In this document: one piece after another, positions 1 to 6,076 of the stretch | Numbering within the stretch: the first letter of the stretch is position 1 | Layout: each line of letters begins with the position of its first letter | NCBI GenBank assembly: GCA_006227775.1 | Contig: SBFV01000045.1 | Coordinates: 1 to 7,668, forward strand | Direction: 5' to 3' | DNA length: 7,668 nucleotides | Source of the DNA: Gammaproteobacteria bacterium | GTDB taxonomy: Bacteria; Pseudomonadota; Gammaproteobacteria; Chromatiales; Chromatiaceae | Made by a program: the position numbers and the translations under genes | The notes under the pieces: model-generated | What the model saw: only the letters and a program-made list of their open reading frames with translations | The model's database searches: none | Told to the model about the DNA's origin: nothing

Positions 1-325
1 AAAGGGAAGCCAGGGAGTTGGAGGGAATCCAGGCCTTGCGCCACTGGATGACATAGCCCTCGTCGTCGTAGTGGGAGGGTTTGATCAGCTCCAGCAGGAA
101 GGTGCCGGGACGGGAACCGGCCGGGGCGGGGCCAGGGGCACTGGCCTCGTCATGCGCGCTGGCGCCGTCAGGGGCACTGGGCTGGTCACGTAGGGTTACA
201 TCGTCATGGGGAGTGGCCATGCCATGCGCGGTGGCTTTGCCATGCGCGATGGCCCCGTCATGGGCAAGGATGACGTCCTGGCTGAGGGTGACGTCACGGG
301 TAAGGGTGGTTGGTGTGCCTGGCAT
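1..325 (-). CDS. Radical SAM / B12-binding-type protein, N-terminal fragment with repeat extension
   Basis: Partial gene that runs off the left edge; 108 codons are visible. From about residue 75 the reading gives FLLELIKPSHYDDEGY followed by VIQWRKAWIPSNSLASL. I recognise this as the opening of a cobalamin-binding-domain radical SAM protein family (typical start: a short strand, then IKPSHYDDDGYVIQW, then a WIPSN motif). The CxxxCxxC cluster motif would lie outside the window, so the family call rests on this N-terminal signature only. Before it lie about 70 residues of low-complexity sequence encoded by tandem 18-bp units (131-310). ATG 325 was chosen because the frame stays open and the conserved core has no ATG, GTG or TTG near it. 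The only other in-frame start is ATG 220, inside the repeat. Neither has a good ribosome binding site. The substrate cannot be told. The gene is separated from gspB by 336 bases and probably has its own promoter. Confidence 0.6.
   Translation of the reverse strand, partial: MPGTPTTLTRDVTLSQDVILAHDGAIAHGKATAHGMATPHDDVTLRDQPSAPDGASAHDEASAPGPAPAGSRPGTFLLELIKPSHYDDEGYVIQWRKAWIPSNSLASL
131..310 (-). repeat. Tandem array of ten degenerate 18-bp units encoding hexapeptides
   Basis: On the plus strand, units start every 18 bases at 131, 149, 167, 185, 203, 221, 239, 257, 275 and 293. Most begin GTCATG, GCCATG or GTCA/GCCA variants, followed by a GC/GG-rich half such as CGCGGTGGC. The central units (149-166, 203-274) are the most alike; the outer ones are more degraded. 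The period is a multiple of three, so on the minus strand it reads as ten in-frame hexapeptides at the start of the radical SAM gene. Examples are GASAHD, KATAHG and MATPHD; the rough consensus is x-A-[TS]-[AL]-[HPRQ]-[DG]. No stop codon occurs in that frame. This is a minisatellite-like array with no unique spacers, so it is not a CRISPR. Confidence 0.8.
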
Positions 326-661
326 GGGTGCCCCGGGTGAGGAGGATTCGGCAGGGTCCCGCGGGCACCATACCTTGGCCTGAGTGGTGAGGAATAAAGA
401 GCGGTCACGGCGTGAGGAGGTAATGGGAGCGCCCCCGATAAGAGCTTTAAAAAGTCCATTTTCTAGTTCCCGATTTATGCCCTAGGGCGGCTCTCTCGAT
501 TCGGAAAACAATGAAGGTACAGTTGCTTGGCGTGATCGGTAGCCTAGGGAACCATTAGCCGTCCTACGTCAGTGGGTGCATGGCGCACCCCCATGTCCTT
601 TAGCGTGAAGTCACGGGAAAGTCTTTCATTATCAGTGGGGTGGCGCACCGTCCCATGACAG
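326..661. other. Intergenic spacer between gspB and the radical SAM gene
   Basis: No credible gene. A short minus-strand open frame (196-459) and the tail of a frame-shifted ORF (544-1125) enter it, but neither looks like protein. It contains a 10-bp palindrome GCCCTAGGGC at 479-488, a second CCTAGG at 544-549, and an A/T-richer patch around 447-480 that could hold the promoter of the leftward radical SAM gene, although I could not pick a convincing -35/-10 pair. The right half carries the direct-repeat pair described separately. Confidence 0.6.
569..605. repeat. Imperfect 37-bp direct repeat, copy 1 (hairpin-forming)
   Basis: It shares the blocks TCAGTGGG, TGGCGCACC, CCCATG and TTAGCG, in the same order, with copy 2 at 632-667, with small indels between blocks. 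The interior folds into a 6-bp perfect stem (GGGTGC 574-579 with GCACCC 585-590, 5-base loop). It may be a REP-like element or an inexact duplication of the gspB 3' end. It is not followed by a T-run on either strand. Confidence 0.6.
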
Positions 662-667
662 TTAGCG
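632..667. repeat. Imperfect 36-bp direct repeat, copy 2 (overlaps gspB stop)
   Basis: Second copy of the element at 569-605, offset by 63 bases. It contains a smaller hairpin (GGTG/CACC around a GCG loop) and overlaps the last codons of gspB: the TTA of its terminal TTAGCG block is the complement of the gspB TAA stop. It could act as a weak transcription-end or mRNA 3'-protection hairpin for the exeA-gspB mRNA. Confidence 0.6.
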
Positions 668-1630
668 CGGTTGGAAGAAGCGATGGCCATCGAAGGCCAG
701 TGCCACGCCATCAGGGAAAATCTCCTCGACGAGGATACCACTCCGCGTGGTATCGCCCTGGCGCAATCTGCGGCCGTCGATGATGACCAGGCGCTTGGCA
801 GGGTCGGCATCGTAGAGGTGCACGGTGAGGAGGAAGGACGGCAGCCGCTCCTGCACCTCTTTCGGCAGGCGGCTTTCCCGGAGCGGAACCTCCTGCCGAG
901 TGCTGGCCTTGGACGGCGATTTGCCACCCCGCCCCTCTTTGATCTGCTCCTTGAAGGCCTCGATGTCCTGTCGCAAGTCGTCCGGGATGTCGGTCGCCGG
1001 GGCATGGCGGATCGCCGGGGCCGTCGCGACCAGGGGGTGATCCTTGGGTTGCGGTTCAGCCGAGGCCACCACCGTCGTGCCCGACGGAGGAGAGGCCGGC
1101 GGCATGGCCGAGGGCTGAGGGGCAAGTGGGGGCGCCGTGGCGGAGTCCATCGGGACCGCGGCGGCGGGCACGGCGGCCGCGCCCGAACCGGCGGGGACCT
1201 GGGCCACCGGGAAATTGACCGCCCCCTCCGGGGTAGATAGGGTCCCGACGGAAGCCGGAGCCATGGTGGGGGCCTGCGGGAGAGGTTGGGGGTGAGGCTG
1301 GACGGGTGATTGGCCGATAACTTGGGCGGTTGCCTGGACGCTAGCCGCCGTGGGCGGCAGGTTGGCGCTGGCCAGTGGCTGGGTCGGGTTCTGGGCGGGG
1401 ATCTGGACGCTGGTCGGGGTCGAAATCCCAGGCGCCATCTCCGGCCCCGCCCGCAGGACGGCGTAAAGGGCGATCGCTACCGCCAGCCCCGCCAGGCCAA
1501 GGGCGATGGCGATCCAGGAATTTCCGCCGCCGTCCCGGTTTGTCAGGAGGGGCTGCGTCGCCAGGGTCGGTACCCGGCCGAGTTCCCGATCCTGCTGGGA
1601 TTTTTTTAGGGCTTCGAGGATATAGGACAT
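662..1630 (-). CDS. gspB: General secretion pathway protein B (GspB)
   Basis: 322-residue inner-membrane protein that partners GspA/ExeA in placing the type II secretion secretin in the cell wall. It begins with the canonical cytoplasmic start MSYILEALKKSQQDRELG. A single membrane segment follows at about residues 39-59 (WIAIALGLAGLAVAIALYAV). Then comes a long Pro/Ala/Gln-rich linker (about 62-210) suited to spanning the periplasm. A charged stretch (215-262) leads to the C-terminal GspB domain (about 262-320: FLLTVHLYD, RLVIIDGRRLRQGD, then LAFDGHRFF). A longer frame runs up to 1798, but the family start at ATG 1630 is clear and has a GGAGG ribosome binding site 9 bases upstream. The gene lies 4 bases after the exeA stop, so translation is probably coupled. 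The linker length and composition are poorly conserved in this family, so its low complexity is not alarming. Confidence 0.9.
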   Translation of the reverse strand: MSYILEALKKSQQDRELGRVPTLATQPLLTNRDGGGNSWIAIALGLAGLAVAIALYAVLRAGPEMAPGISTPTSVQIPAQNPTQPLASANLPPTAASVQATAQVIGQSPVQPHPQPLPQAPTMAPASVGTLSTPEGAVNFPVAQVPAGSGAAAVPAAAVPMDSATAPPLAPQPSAMPPASPPSGTTVVASAEPQPKDHPLVATAPAIRHAPATDIPDDLRQDIEAFKEQIKEGRGGKSPSKASTRQEVPLRESRLPKEVQERLPSFLLTVHLYDADPAKRLVIIDGRRLRQGDTTRSGILVEEIFPDGVALAFDGHRFFQPR

Positions 1631-1634
1631 GGCG

Positions 1635-3347
1635 CTATTCCTCCGGCCGCAGTTTGGGAAGCCCTGGCATGTCCACCAGGCTGGTGAGTCGGATGAGGGT
1701 GCGAGGCCCCGCCAGACCATCGACCTCCAGTCCGGCCTGGTTCTGGAAGCGGCGTATGGCGCTCTCGACGGTGCGGTCGAAACGGCTGGAGCCGTCATCC
1801 TTGAACTCCAGGCCCGGTGCCTGCGCCAGCAGATGGCGCAACCAGCGAACGGCCTCGCGGGAGGAACCCGGGCGGATCAGGGTCCCCCCGACCGGGGGCG
1901 GCTGCCAGACGAGCAGGTAATCCCCGGTCCAGAGGCCATCCAGGGCGCCCAGGGAGAAGGTCTCGGTACCCTTGGCCAATTCCAGTGTGGCCTGGTGCTC
2001 GTCCAGACCCACCAGGGCCACCCAGCCCTCCTCCCCCTGTTTGTCCCGCAGCAACAGCAGGGCCGGCAGGTTGTAGTCTCTCACCCGGCTCCAGCCCCCA
2101 TGGTCCAGTTCGCACTCCAGGCCAAAGGTACTCAGACGGTCACAGGGATCCCGCCCGGCCAGTTTTCCCAGCTCCACCTGCCAGCGCCGCAACAGGAGGC
2201 GCAGGGCCTGCTCCTGGTCGGCAAGCAGCTCACCAGCGGCCAGTAACTCCGTCAGTCGCTCGTCCGCCAAGGCCTTGGCCAGGGCGATGCGGGCATGTTC
2301 CTCCGCCCGCACCGCATCGTCCTCCGCGATCTTGGCCGCGGCCAGAGCATCGGCCGCCGCTGGCGGGGTGCCAGCCTCGTCAGTGCCCTCCCTGGCACCC
2401 CGCAAGGCCGCCAGGGCTGTCGGAAGATCCGGCCGACCCTGGTATTCCCAGATTCCCCAGGCCCCGGCGATGACACAGGCCATGACACCGGCGGCGAGGG
2501 CGGTCCAGCGCAGGGGTGGGGAGGGTTTGCGCCAGGATCGCCCATCCTCCACCTCCGCCACGGCTTTTTCCAGGATCCGCCGACTGACCATGGGACTACG
2601 GGAGACGCAGGCGCCGAGCAAGGCGCGGTCGCAATAGATATTGATGAGACGGGGGACCCCCTGGGAGAGACGATGCAACTGGCGCAGCGCACCCCGGGTG
2701 AAGAGGGGTCGGTCCACCCCGGCCACGGCCAGGCGATGCTCGACATAAGCCGCCGTGTCCCGGGCATCGAAAGGTTTGAGATGGTAGCGGGCGGTGATGC
2801 GCTGGTTGAGCTGCCGCAGACTCGGATGGAGCAGCATCTCCCGCAGCTCGGGCTGGCCAACCAGAAAGATTTGCAACAGCTTGTGCTTAGGGGTCTCCAG
2901 GTTGGTCAGGAGGCGGATCTGCTCCAGGACCCGGGGCGAGAGATCCTGGGACTCGTCGATCATGAGCACCGGACGCCGGCCCTGGGCATGGGCCTCCAGC
3001 AGAAAACGGTTCAGTTTGTCTATCAGCCGTTTGACGGTGCGGTCCCCGTCTTCCAGGGGAATGCGGAACTCGTCGCAGATGGCACGCAGCAGTTCCGTCG
3101 CCGAAAGGGCCGGGTGCAGGATCAGGGCCAGGTCGACCTCTTTGGGTAACTGCTCGAGGAAGGCGCGGCAGACCGTCGTCTTGCCCGTACCGACCTCCCC
3201 CGTCAGCAGAACGAAGCCCCCATTCTCCCCGGCCCCAAAAACCAGGTGAGCCAAGGCCTCCCGATGTTGTTCGCTCAGGAAGAGGTAGTACGGATCGGGG
3301 GTGATGGAAAAGCTGGCCTCCTTGAGGCCGAAATAATTCGCGTACAC
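1635..3347 (-). CDS. exeA: ExeA/GspA-type secretion ATPase with peptidoglycan-binding domain
   Basis: 570 residues from GTG 3347. It energises insertion of the type II secretin through peptidoglycan, together with GspB. The cytoplasmic AAA ATPase part starts YANYFGLKEASFSITPDP, very typical of the family, and has Walker A GEVGTGKTT (about 50-58), Walker B VLMIDE (127-132), LVGQPEL (162-168) and RLINIYCDRAL (233-243). A membrane segment lies at about 282-299. An Ala/Glu-rich helical stretch (about 330-390) follows, then a region resembling a degenerate C39 peptidase fold (about 395-485; inference). A C-terminal PG_binding_1-like domain (about 520-556: VESAIRRFQ, LEVDGLAGPRT) would lie in the periplasm. 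The frame extends to a TTG at 3410, but GTG 3347 matches where relatives begin; neither has a clear ribosome binding site. The gene is first in an operon with gspB. The other gsp genes are absent nearby, as is common for this pair. Confidence 0.9.
   Translation of the reverse strand: MYANYFGLKEASFSITPDPYYLFLSEQHREALAHLVFGAGENGGFVLLTGEVGTGKTTVCRAFLEQLPKEVDLALILHPALSATELLRAICDEFRIPLEDGDRTVKRLIDKLNRFLLEAHAQGRRPVLMIDESQDLSPRVLEQIRLLTNLETPKHKLLQIFLVGQPELREMLLHPSLRQLNQRITARYHLKPFDARDTAAYVEHRLAVAGVDRPLFTRGALRQLHRLSQGVPRLINIYCDRALLGACVSRSPMVSRRILEKAVAEVEDGRSWRKPSPPLRWTALAAGVMACVIAGAWGIWEYQGRPDLPTALAALRGAREGTDEAGTPPAAADALAAAKIAEDDAVRAEEHARIALAKALADERLTELLAAGELLADQEQALRLLLRRWQVELGKLAGRDPCDRLSTFGLECELDHGGWSRVRDYNLPALLLLRDKQGEEGWVALVGLDEHQATLELAKGTETFSLGALDGLWTGDYLLVWQPPPVGGTLIRPGSSREAVRWLRHLLAQAPGLEFKDDGSSRFDRTVESAIRRFQNQAGLEVDGLAGPRTLIRLTSLVDMPGLPKLRPEE
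1640..1644 (-). promoter_or_regulatory. Ribosome binding site of gspB
   Basis: GGAGG on the minus strand, 9 bases before ATG 1630 and just upstream of the exeA stop codon (TAG at 1637-1635). It decides the gspB start against the longer upstream frame and implies translational coupling with exeA. Confidence 0.75.
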
Positions 3348-3437
3348 GCTCGTCGGGAGATAAAGGTCATGGACCCGGGCCACCGGGGAAAACCCGGAAC
3401 CGGGGCGCAACGGGCAGAGAGGGAGAGGATTCGGGGC

Positions 3438-3466
3438 AGACTAGGCCCGGACATGGTCCGCGTCAA
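3438..3466 (-). promoter_or_regulatory. Candidate sigma70 promoter of exeA-gspB
   Basis: On the minus strand, TTGACG (3466-3461) and TAGTCT (3443-3438) are separated by exactly 17 bases. Transcription would begin near 3431, about 85 bases before the GTG of exeA. The -35 box matches five of six consensus positions and the -10 box four of six. A second TTGACT lies further upstream near 3510 but lacks a matching -10. Confidence 0.4.
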
Positions 3467-3755
3467 GCGCCGGGGCAGCGTCTGGCGGAATTGGCTTCCT
3501 GACCTAAGTCAATCAAGGGCACAGGCTACCGGGAATTTCGGATTCTGCTTCTTGCTTCACCGAATTCGATCTCCTAATGTAAGGCCCGGTCTGAGGATTG
3601 AATGTCCACCAGGCCCCCAATGCCGCGCTCTCCACCGCCAGGGTGGGAGCGACGGCGAAGGACCCCGTCTATAACGACCCCTCGGCGCACCGATGACGGC
3701 GGGGCCCCAGATCCCCGCTTGCAGCGGTCTCGCTGACTCGACACAACGCCGGATC

Positions 3756-3760
3756 AGGAG
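3756..3760 (+). promoter_or_regulatory. Ribosome binding site of the cytochrome gene
   Basis: AGGAG ends 9 bases before ATG 3770. A second GGAG lies only one base before the ATG and is too close to serve. Confidence 0.7.
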
Positions 3761-3769
3761 TTTTGGAGC

Positions 3770-4387
3770 ATGAAATACCCCCTGACGCGATCGCTTCTCA
3801 TCGCCCTTGTGGCCTTAGCCCCCCTGAGCCTTCAGGCCGAGCCGGATCTGGAGCGTGGCAAGGCCCTCAACCGCCAATGCGCCCTCTGCCACGGTTTCCA
3901 TGGTCAAGGCATCATCGGTGGCAAGTATCCGCGTCTGGCGGGGCTGCCGGAGTTTTATCTGCTCAGCATGATCGATAAATACAAGACCGGGGAACTCGAT
4001 TATCAGGCCATGACGGTGGTCGGCGGCCTGCGCAACCTGTCCGAGGAGGACATCCAGAATCTGGCGGCCTTCCTCTCCGATATCGACCTCGCGACCGTCT
4101 CCCCGCTGGACATCCCCACCCCCGCGGGCGCCGATCTGGAGAACGGCGAGGAACTTTACCAGGGTGATTGCAAGACCTGCCATGGCCGCAAGGCCGAAGG
4201 CTCGAAGAAAAAGGAATCCCCTCCCCTCGCCGGCCAGTACTCCGAATACCTGGCGCGGCAGATCGAGATGTTCAAGAAAAAAGAGCGCATTCACGCCGAC
4301 GACGAAGAGGATGAGACCTTCGCCGATTACGAGCCGCAGGAGATCAAGGACATCCTCGCTTACATCACCACCCTGGACGACAAGTAA
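3770..4387 (+). CDS. Periplasmic dihaem cytochrome c, c4 type
   Basis: 205 residues; two class I c-type haem domains in tandem, as in cytochrome c4, an electron carrier between the bc1 complex or other donors and terminal acceptors. A signal peptide covers about 1-23 (LLIALVALAPLSLQA, cut before EPDL). Haem-binding motifs are CALCH (37-41) and CKTCH (134-138). Each is followed by a PRLAG/PPLAG-type loop (54-58, 151-155) and by the terminal helix (EEDIQNLAAFL; QEIKDILAYI). M81 (YQAMTVV) is the expected distal ligand of haem 1. In the second domain no methionine occurs after M167; the expected place is an acidic run (ADDEEDETFADYE, about 176-188) just after H175, so the second haem may be His-His, open or otherwise ligated. 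Both haem motifs are intact, so it is not a pseudogene. The DUF302 gene follows after 49 bases, probably in one operon. Confidence 0.88.
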   Translation: MKYPLTRSLLIALVALAPLSLQAEPDLERGKALNRQCALCHGFHGQGIIGGKYPRLAGLPEFYLLSMIDKYKTGELDYQAMTVVGGLRNLSEEDIQNLAAFLSDIDLATVSPLDIPTPAGADLENGEELYQGDCKTCHGRKAEGSKKKESPPLAGQYSEYLARQIEMFKKKERIHADDEEDETFADYEPQEIKDILAYITTLDDK

Positions 4388-4423
4388 GCGCGCCCTGCCC
4401 TCCTAACCGCATCTCAGCTCATT

Positions 4424-4428
4424 CAGGA
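4424..4428 (+). promoter_or_regulatory. Ribosome binding site of the DUF302 gene
   Basis: CAGGA ends 8 bases before ATG 4437, supporting that start, which also gives a clean signal peptide. Confidence 0.6.
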
Positions 4429-4436
4429 ATCCAATC

Positions 4437-4934
4437 ATGAAACTGTTCGCCGCCTTCCTCGCCCTCGCCCTCGCCTGGCTACCCACGGCCCAGGCCAAAG
4501 ATCCCGAAGTGCAGATGTTCGACATCAGCCAGACCGTCATCAAGATGGCACTGGCGGACGGCGTGACCTGGGACGCCGCCTCCGAGGCCATGATGTCCAA
4601 GGCCGCCGAGCTCAATATGAAACTGGTCGGGCGCCAGAACGTCGGCAAGGAACTCCAGGCCCGCGGTATCCCCTCACCCAACCTGGAGATCTTCCAATTC
4701 TGCGATCCCGAGGACGCCATGAAGATGGTGGCCTTCAACACCATCTATGCCGCCTACATGCCCTGCCGCATCGCCCTGGTGGAGGACAACAACAAGAAGA
4801 ACTGGCTGCTCATGCTCAACCTGGACATGATTATCAATGCATTCGCCCTGCCAGCGGAGCTCCAGGCCATCGCCATCGGCGTCAACGGCGAAATGCTCTC
4901 CATCCTCACCGCCGGCGCTACCGGTAACTTCTAA
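4437..4934 (+). CDS. Secreted DUF302 domain protein
   Basis: 165 residues with a signal peptide (about 1-20, ending TAQA before KDPEV), so it acts in the periplasm. The mature part is a single DUF302 domain: LEIFQFCDPEDAMKM (83-97), YAAYMPCRIALVED (104-117) and WLLMLNLDMII (123-133) are its hallmark segments. The two cysteines, C89 and C110, are the only ones in the mature protein, each inside a conserved segment. They might form a disulfide or bind a ligand. The molecular role of the family is not established, to my knowledge. The position 49 bases downstream of a dihaem cytochrome, same strand, own ribosome binding site, suggests a joint role in periplasmic electron transfer or redox chemistry; that is inference. 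The pair ends at a strong stem-loop. Confidence 0.85.
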   Translation: MKLFAAFLALALAWLPTAQAKDPEVQMFDISQTVIKMALADGVTWDAASEAMMSKAAELNMKLVGRQNVGKELQARGIPSPNLEIFQFCDPEDAMKMVAFNTIYAAYMPCRIALVEDNNKKNWLLMLNLDMIINAFALPAELQAIAIGVNGEMLSILTAGATGNF

Positions 4935-4966
4935 GTCGACAGCCAGCCGCCACCAGCGGCGTCGCC

Positions 4967-4998
4967 GGGGGGATTGGGCAAGCCAAACCCAACCCCCC
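4967..4998. terminator. Stem-loop between the convergent DUF302 and PAP2 genes
   Basis: GGGGGG-A-TTGGG (4967-4978) pairs with CCCAA-CCCCCC (4988-4998): an 11-bp stem with one bulged A and a 9-base loop. A smaller GCCGC/GCGGC hairpin lies just before it (4946-4960). No T-run follows on the plus strand, so it is not a textbook intrinsic terminator. Placed between convergent genes, it may still stop or stabilise the cytochrome-DUF302 mRNA. Confidence 0.5.
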
Positions 4999-5062
4999 CT
5001 GACCCTATCCCCTTCGCCCCTTTTGCCTGCTCCCTCACCCCTGCTTCCTCAGGTCTCTTCCC

Positions 5063-5962
5063 TCACCCGAATTGGCCGGGTGACCGCATCTTGCGTATAA
5101 CCCTCCGCCAGGGTCGGATCAGATACTGGCTCAGGCCCCATCCCAATGCCCCCACGCCCAGGGTCCACTGCAAGGGGCGCGAGGCCCCATAGCCCCCATC
5201 GTCGACCAATAACAGCACCGCCGCCCCAGCCGCCAGGGTGACACAGGACAGATGCACCGCCACCCGGCCGGCCAGCCCTTCCCAACGGTTCGACAAGCGG
5301 ATGCCCAGCCAGGCCGCCAGCCACCCCCCCGCCAGCCCCGCGGCGACGTCCAAGGGCCAATGGACCCCAACAGCGACCCGGCTCATGCCGATCGCCACCG
5401 CCAGGAGCAGGAGCAGCAGACGGGAAAATCGGCTGGAGACGACACAGAGCCAGACCCCGGTGAAGACTGCCACCGTTACCGAGTGGCCGGAGGGAAAGCT
5501 GGACTTGCGCAGGGCCGGGCCAATAAGTTGAAAGTCATCCGCGGGCAGGACCGCTGGCGGGCGCCAGGCCGCGACCCAGGGCTTGAGGCCATGGGTCAGG
5601 ATGGTCGCCAGCAGGGCCGCCAGGATGAGGGCCCAGAACAGGCGCGGGTGGCGCAGACTGAAAAAGAGCGCGAGGGCGATGGCCAGACGGGCATCCCCCA
5701 GGATCGTGAGCCATTCCCACAGCCAGTCGGGCGCCGCGGCGGCCAGCCGGTTCAATGGCAGGAAGGCGACCTGATAACCCCCCAGCAGGAAGAGCGCCAA
5801 AGCTACCAGTACTGCGGCCAGACAAGCTCCCAGGAGCCAGGGGCAGCCGCGGTGGGGCGGGGCCAAGGACCGGTCTCGCCTCAGCCCCGCCGCCAGGCGC
5901 AGCCGGAGCCAGGCGATCCAGCTCGACGCCAAGGTCCCGGGACCCGGAGGGACGTTTTCCAC
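5063..5962 (-). CDS. PAP2-family membrane phosphatase
   Basis: 299 residues, hydrophobic, with about six membrane segments. All three motifs of the PAP2 superfamily are present: K127PWVAAWRP135 (KX6RP), FPSGHS 156-161 (PSGH, catalytic H160), and S194RVAVGVHWPLD205 (SRX5HX3D, with H201 and D205). The family removes phosphate from lipid phosphates such as undecaprenyl diphosphate, phosphatidylglycerol phosphate or lipid A, with the active site facing the periplasm. Lying 114 bases downstream of a lipid A acyltransferase on the same strand makes an envelope lipid substrate plausible; an LpxE-like lipid A phosphatase is possible but unproven. The start taken is GTG 5962. It has only a weak, too-close AAGG before it, and TTG at codon 11 is an alternative. 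An extra pair of C-terminal membrane helices (about 235-283) follows the catalytic core. Confidence 0.85.
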   Translation of the reverse strand: MENVPPGPGTLASSWIAWLRLRLAAGLRRDRSLAPPHRGCPWLLGACLAAVLVALALFLLGGYQVAFLPLNRLAAAAPDWLWEWLTILGDARLAIALALFFSLRHPRLFWALILAALLATILTHGLKPWVAAWRPPAVLPADDFQLIGPALRKSSFPSGHSVTVAVFTGVWLCVVSSRFSRLLLLLLAVAIGMSRVAVGVHWPLDVAAGLAGGWLAAWLGIRLSNRWEGLAGRVAVHLSCVTLAAGAAVLLLVDDGGYGASRPLQWTLGVGALGWGLSQYLIRPWRRVIRKMRSPGQFG

Positions 5963-6076
5963 CCTTAGGAACCGTTCAAAGATGGGTACGTATTCGCCCC
6001 CTCACCCCGGCAGGGAGATAGGGTGGGGACAGGGGTGAGCCTGAGCGACATGCTCAAGTGATGGTTGAACATTGCC
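5963..6076. repeat. Spacer with 8-bp inverted repeat
   Basis: The gap between the acyltransferase and the PAP2 gene contains CTCACCCC (6001-6008) and its exact inverse GGGGTGAG (6032-6039) around a 23-base, G-rich loop. The 10-mer CCCTCACCCC at 5999-6008 also occurs at 5032-5041, so this motif flanks the PAP2 gene on both sides, and a shorter CCCTCACCC is at 5060-5068. It may be the remnant of a dispersed intergenic repeat, or an mRNA hairpin within the operon. Confidence 0.4.

Larger units (their letters stand above)
3348..3769. other. Divergent intergenic region between exeA and the cytochrome gene
   Basis: About 420 bases with no convincing gene. It holds the exeA promoter candidate and, for the plus-strand cytochrome, only a weak candidate (TTGCTT 3552-3557, 17 bases, TAATGT 3575-3580). 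A 6-bp stem, GCGGGG (3699-3704) with CCCCGC (3713-3718), would lie in the cytochrome leader. The stretch 3490-3590 is visibly less G+C-rich than the genes, as expected for a regulatory region. A plus-strand open frame (3246-3674) and a 52-codon frame from ATG 3602 look like chance. Confidence 0.55.

Noticed and set aside
131..310. Regular repeat considered as a CRISPR array
   Set aside because: The 18-bp units are directly adjacent with no unique spacers, and they lie in frame inside a coding region; no cas genes are nearby.
196..459. Minus-strand 87-codon open frame
   Set aside because: It is in a different frame from the radical SAM N-terminus, ends inside the repeat array, and has Pro/Ser-rich content with no family resemblance.
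544..1125. Minus-strand frame overlapping gspB and running past its end
   Set aside because: It is frame-shifted against the GspB C-terminal domain and very Arg/Pro/Ser-rich. The only patterned part is its tail, which comes from the direct-repeat pair.
2295..3149. Long plus-strand open frame (284 codons) opposite exeA
   Set aside because: It mirrors a strongly supported gene in G+C-rich DNA, has no recognisable domain, and is rich in Gly, Arg, Pro and Gln as expected of an antisense shadow.
3246..3674. Plus-strand frame reaching into the exeA-cytochrome spacer
   Set aside because: It starts antisense to exeA, and the part beyond it has no protein-like composition or ribosome binding site.
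5252..5968. Plus-strand 238-codon frame opposite the PAP2 gene
   Set aside because: Gln/Gly/Arg-rich shadow of a membrane protein gene whose three catalytic motifs are intact on the other strand.
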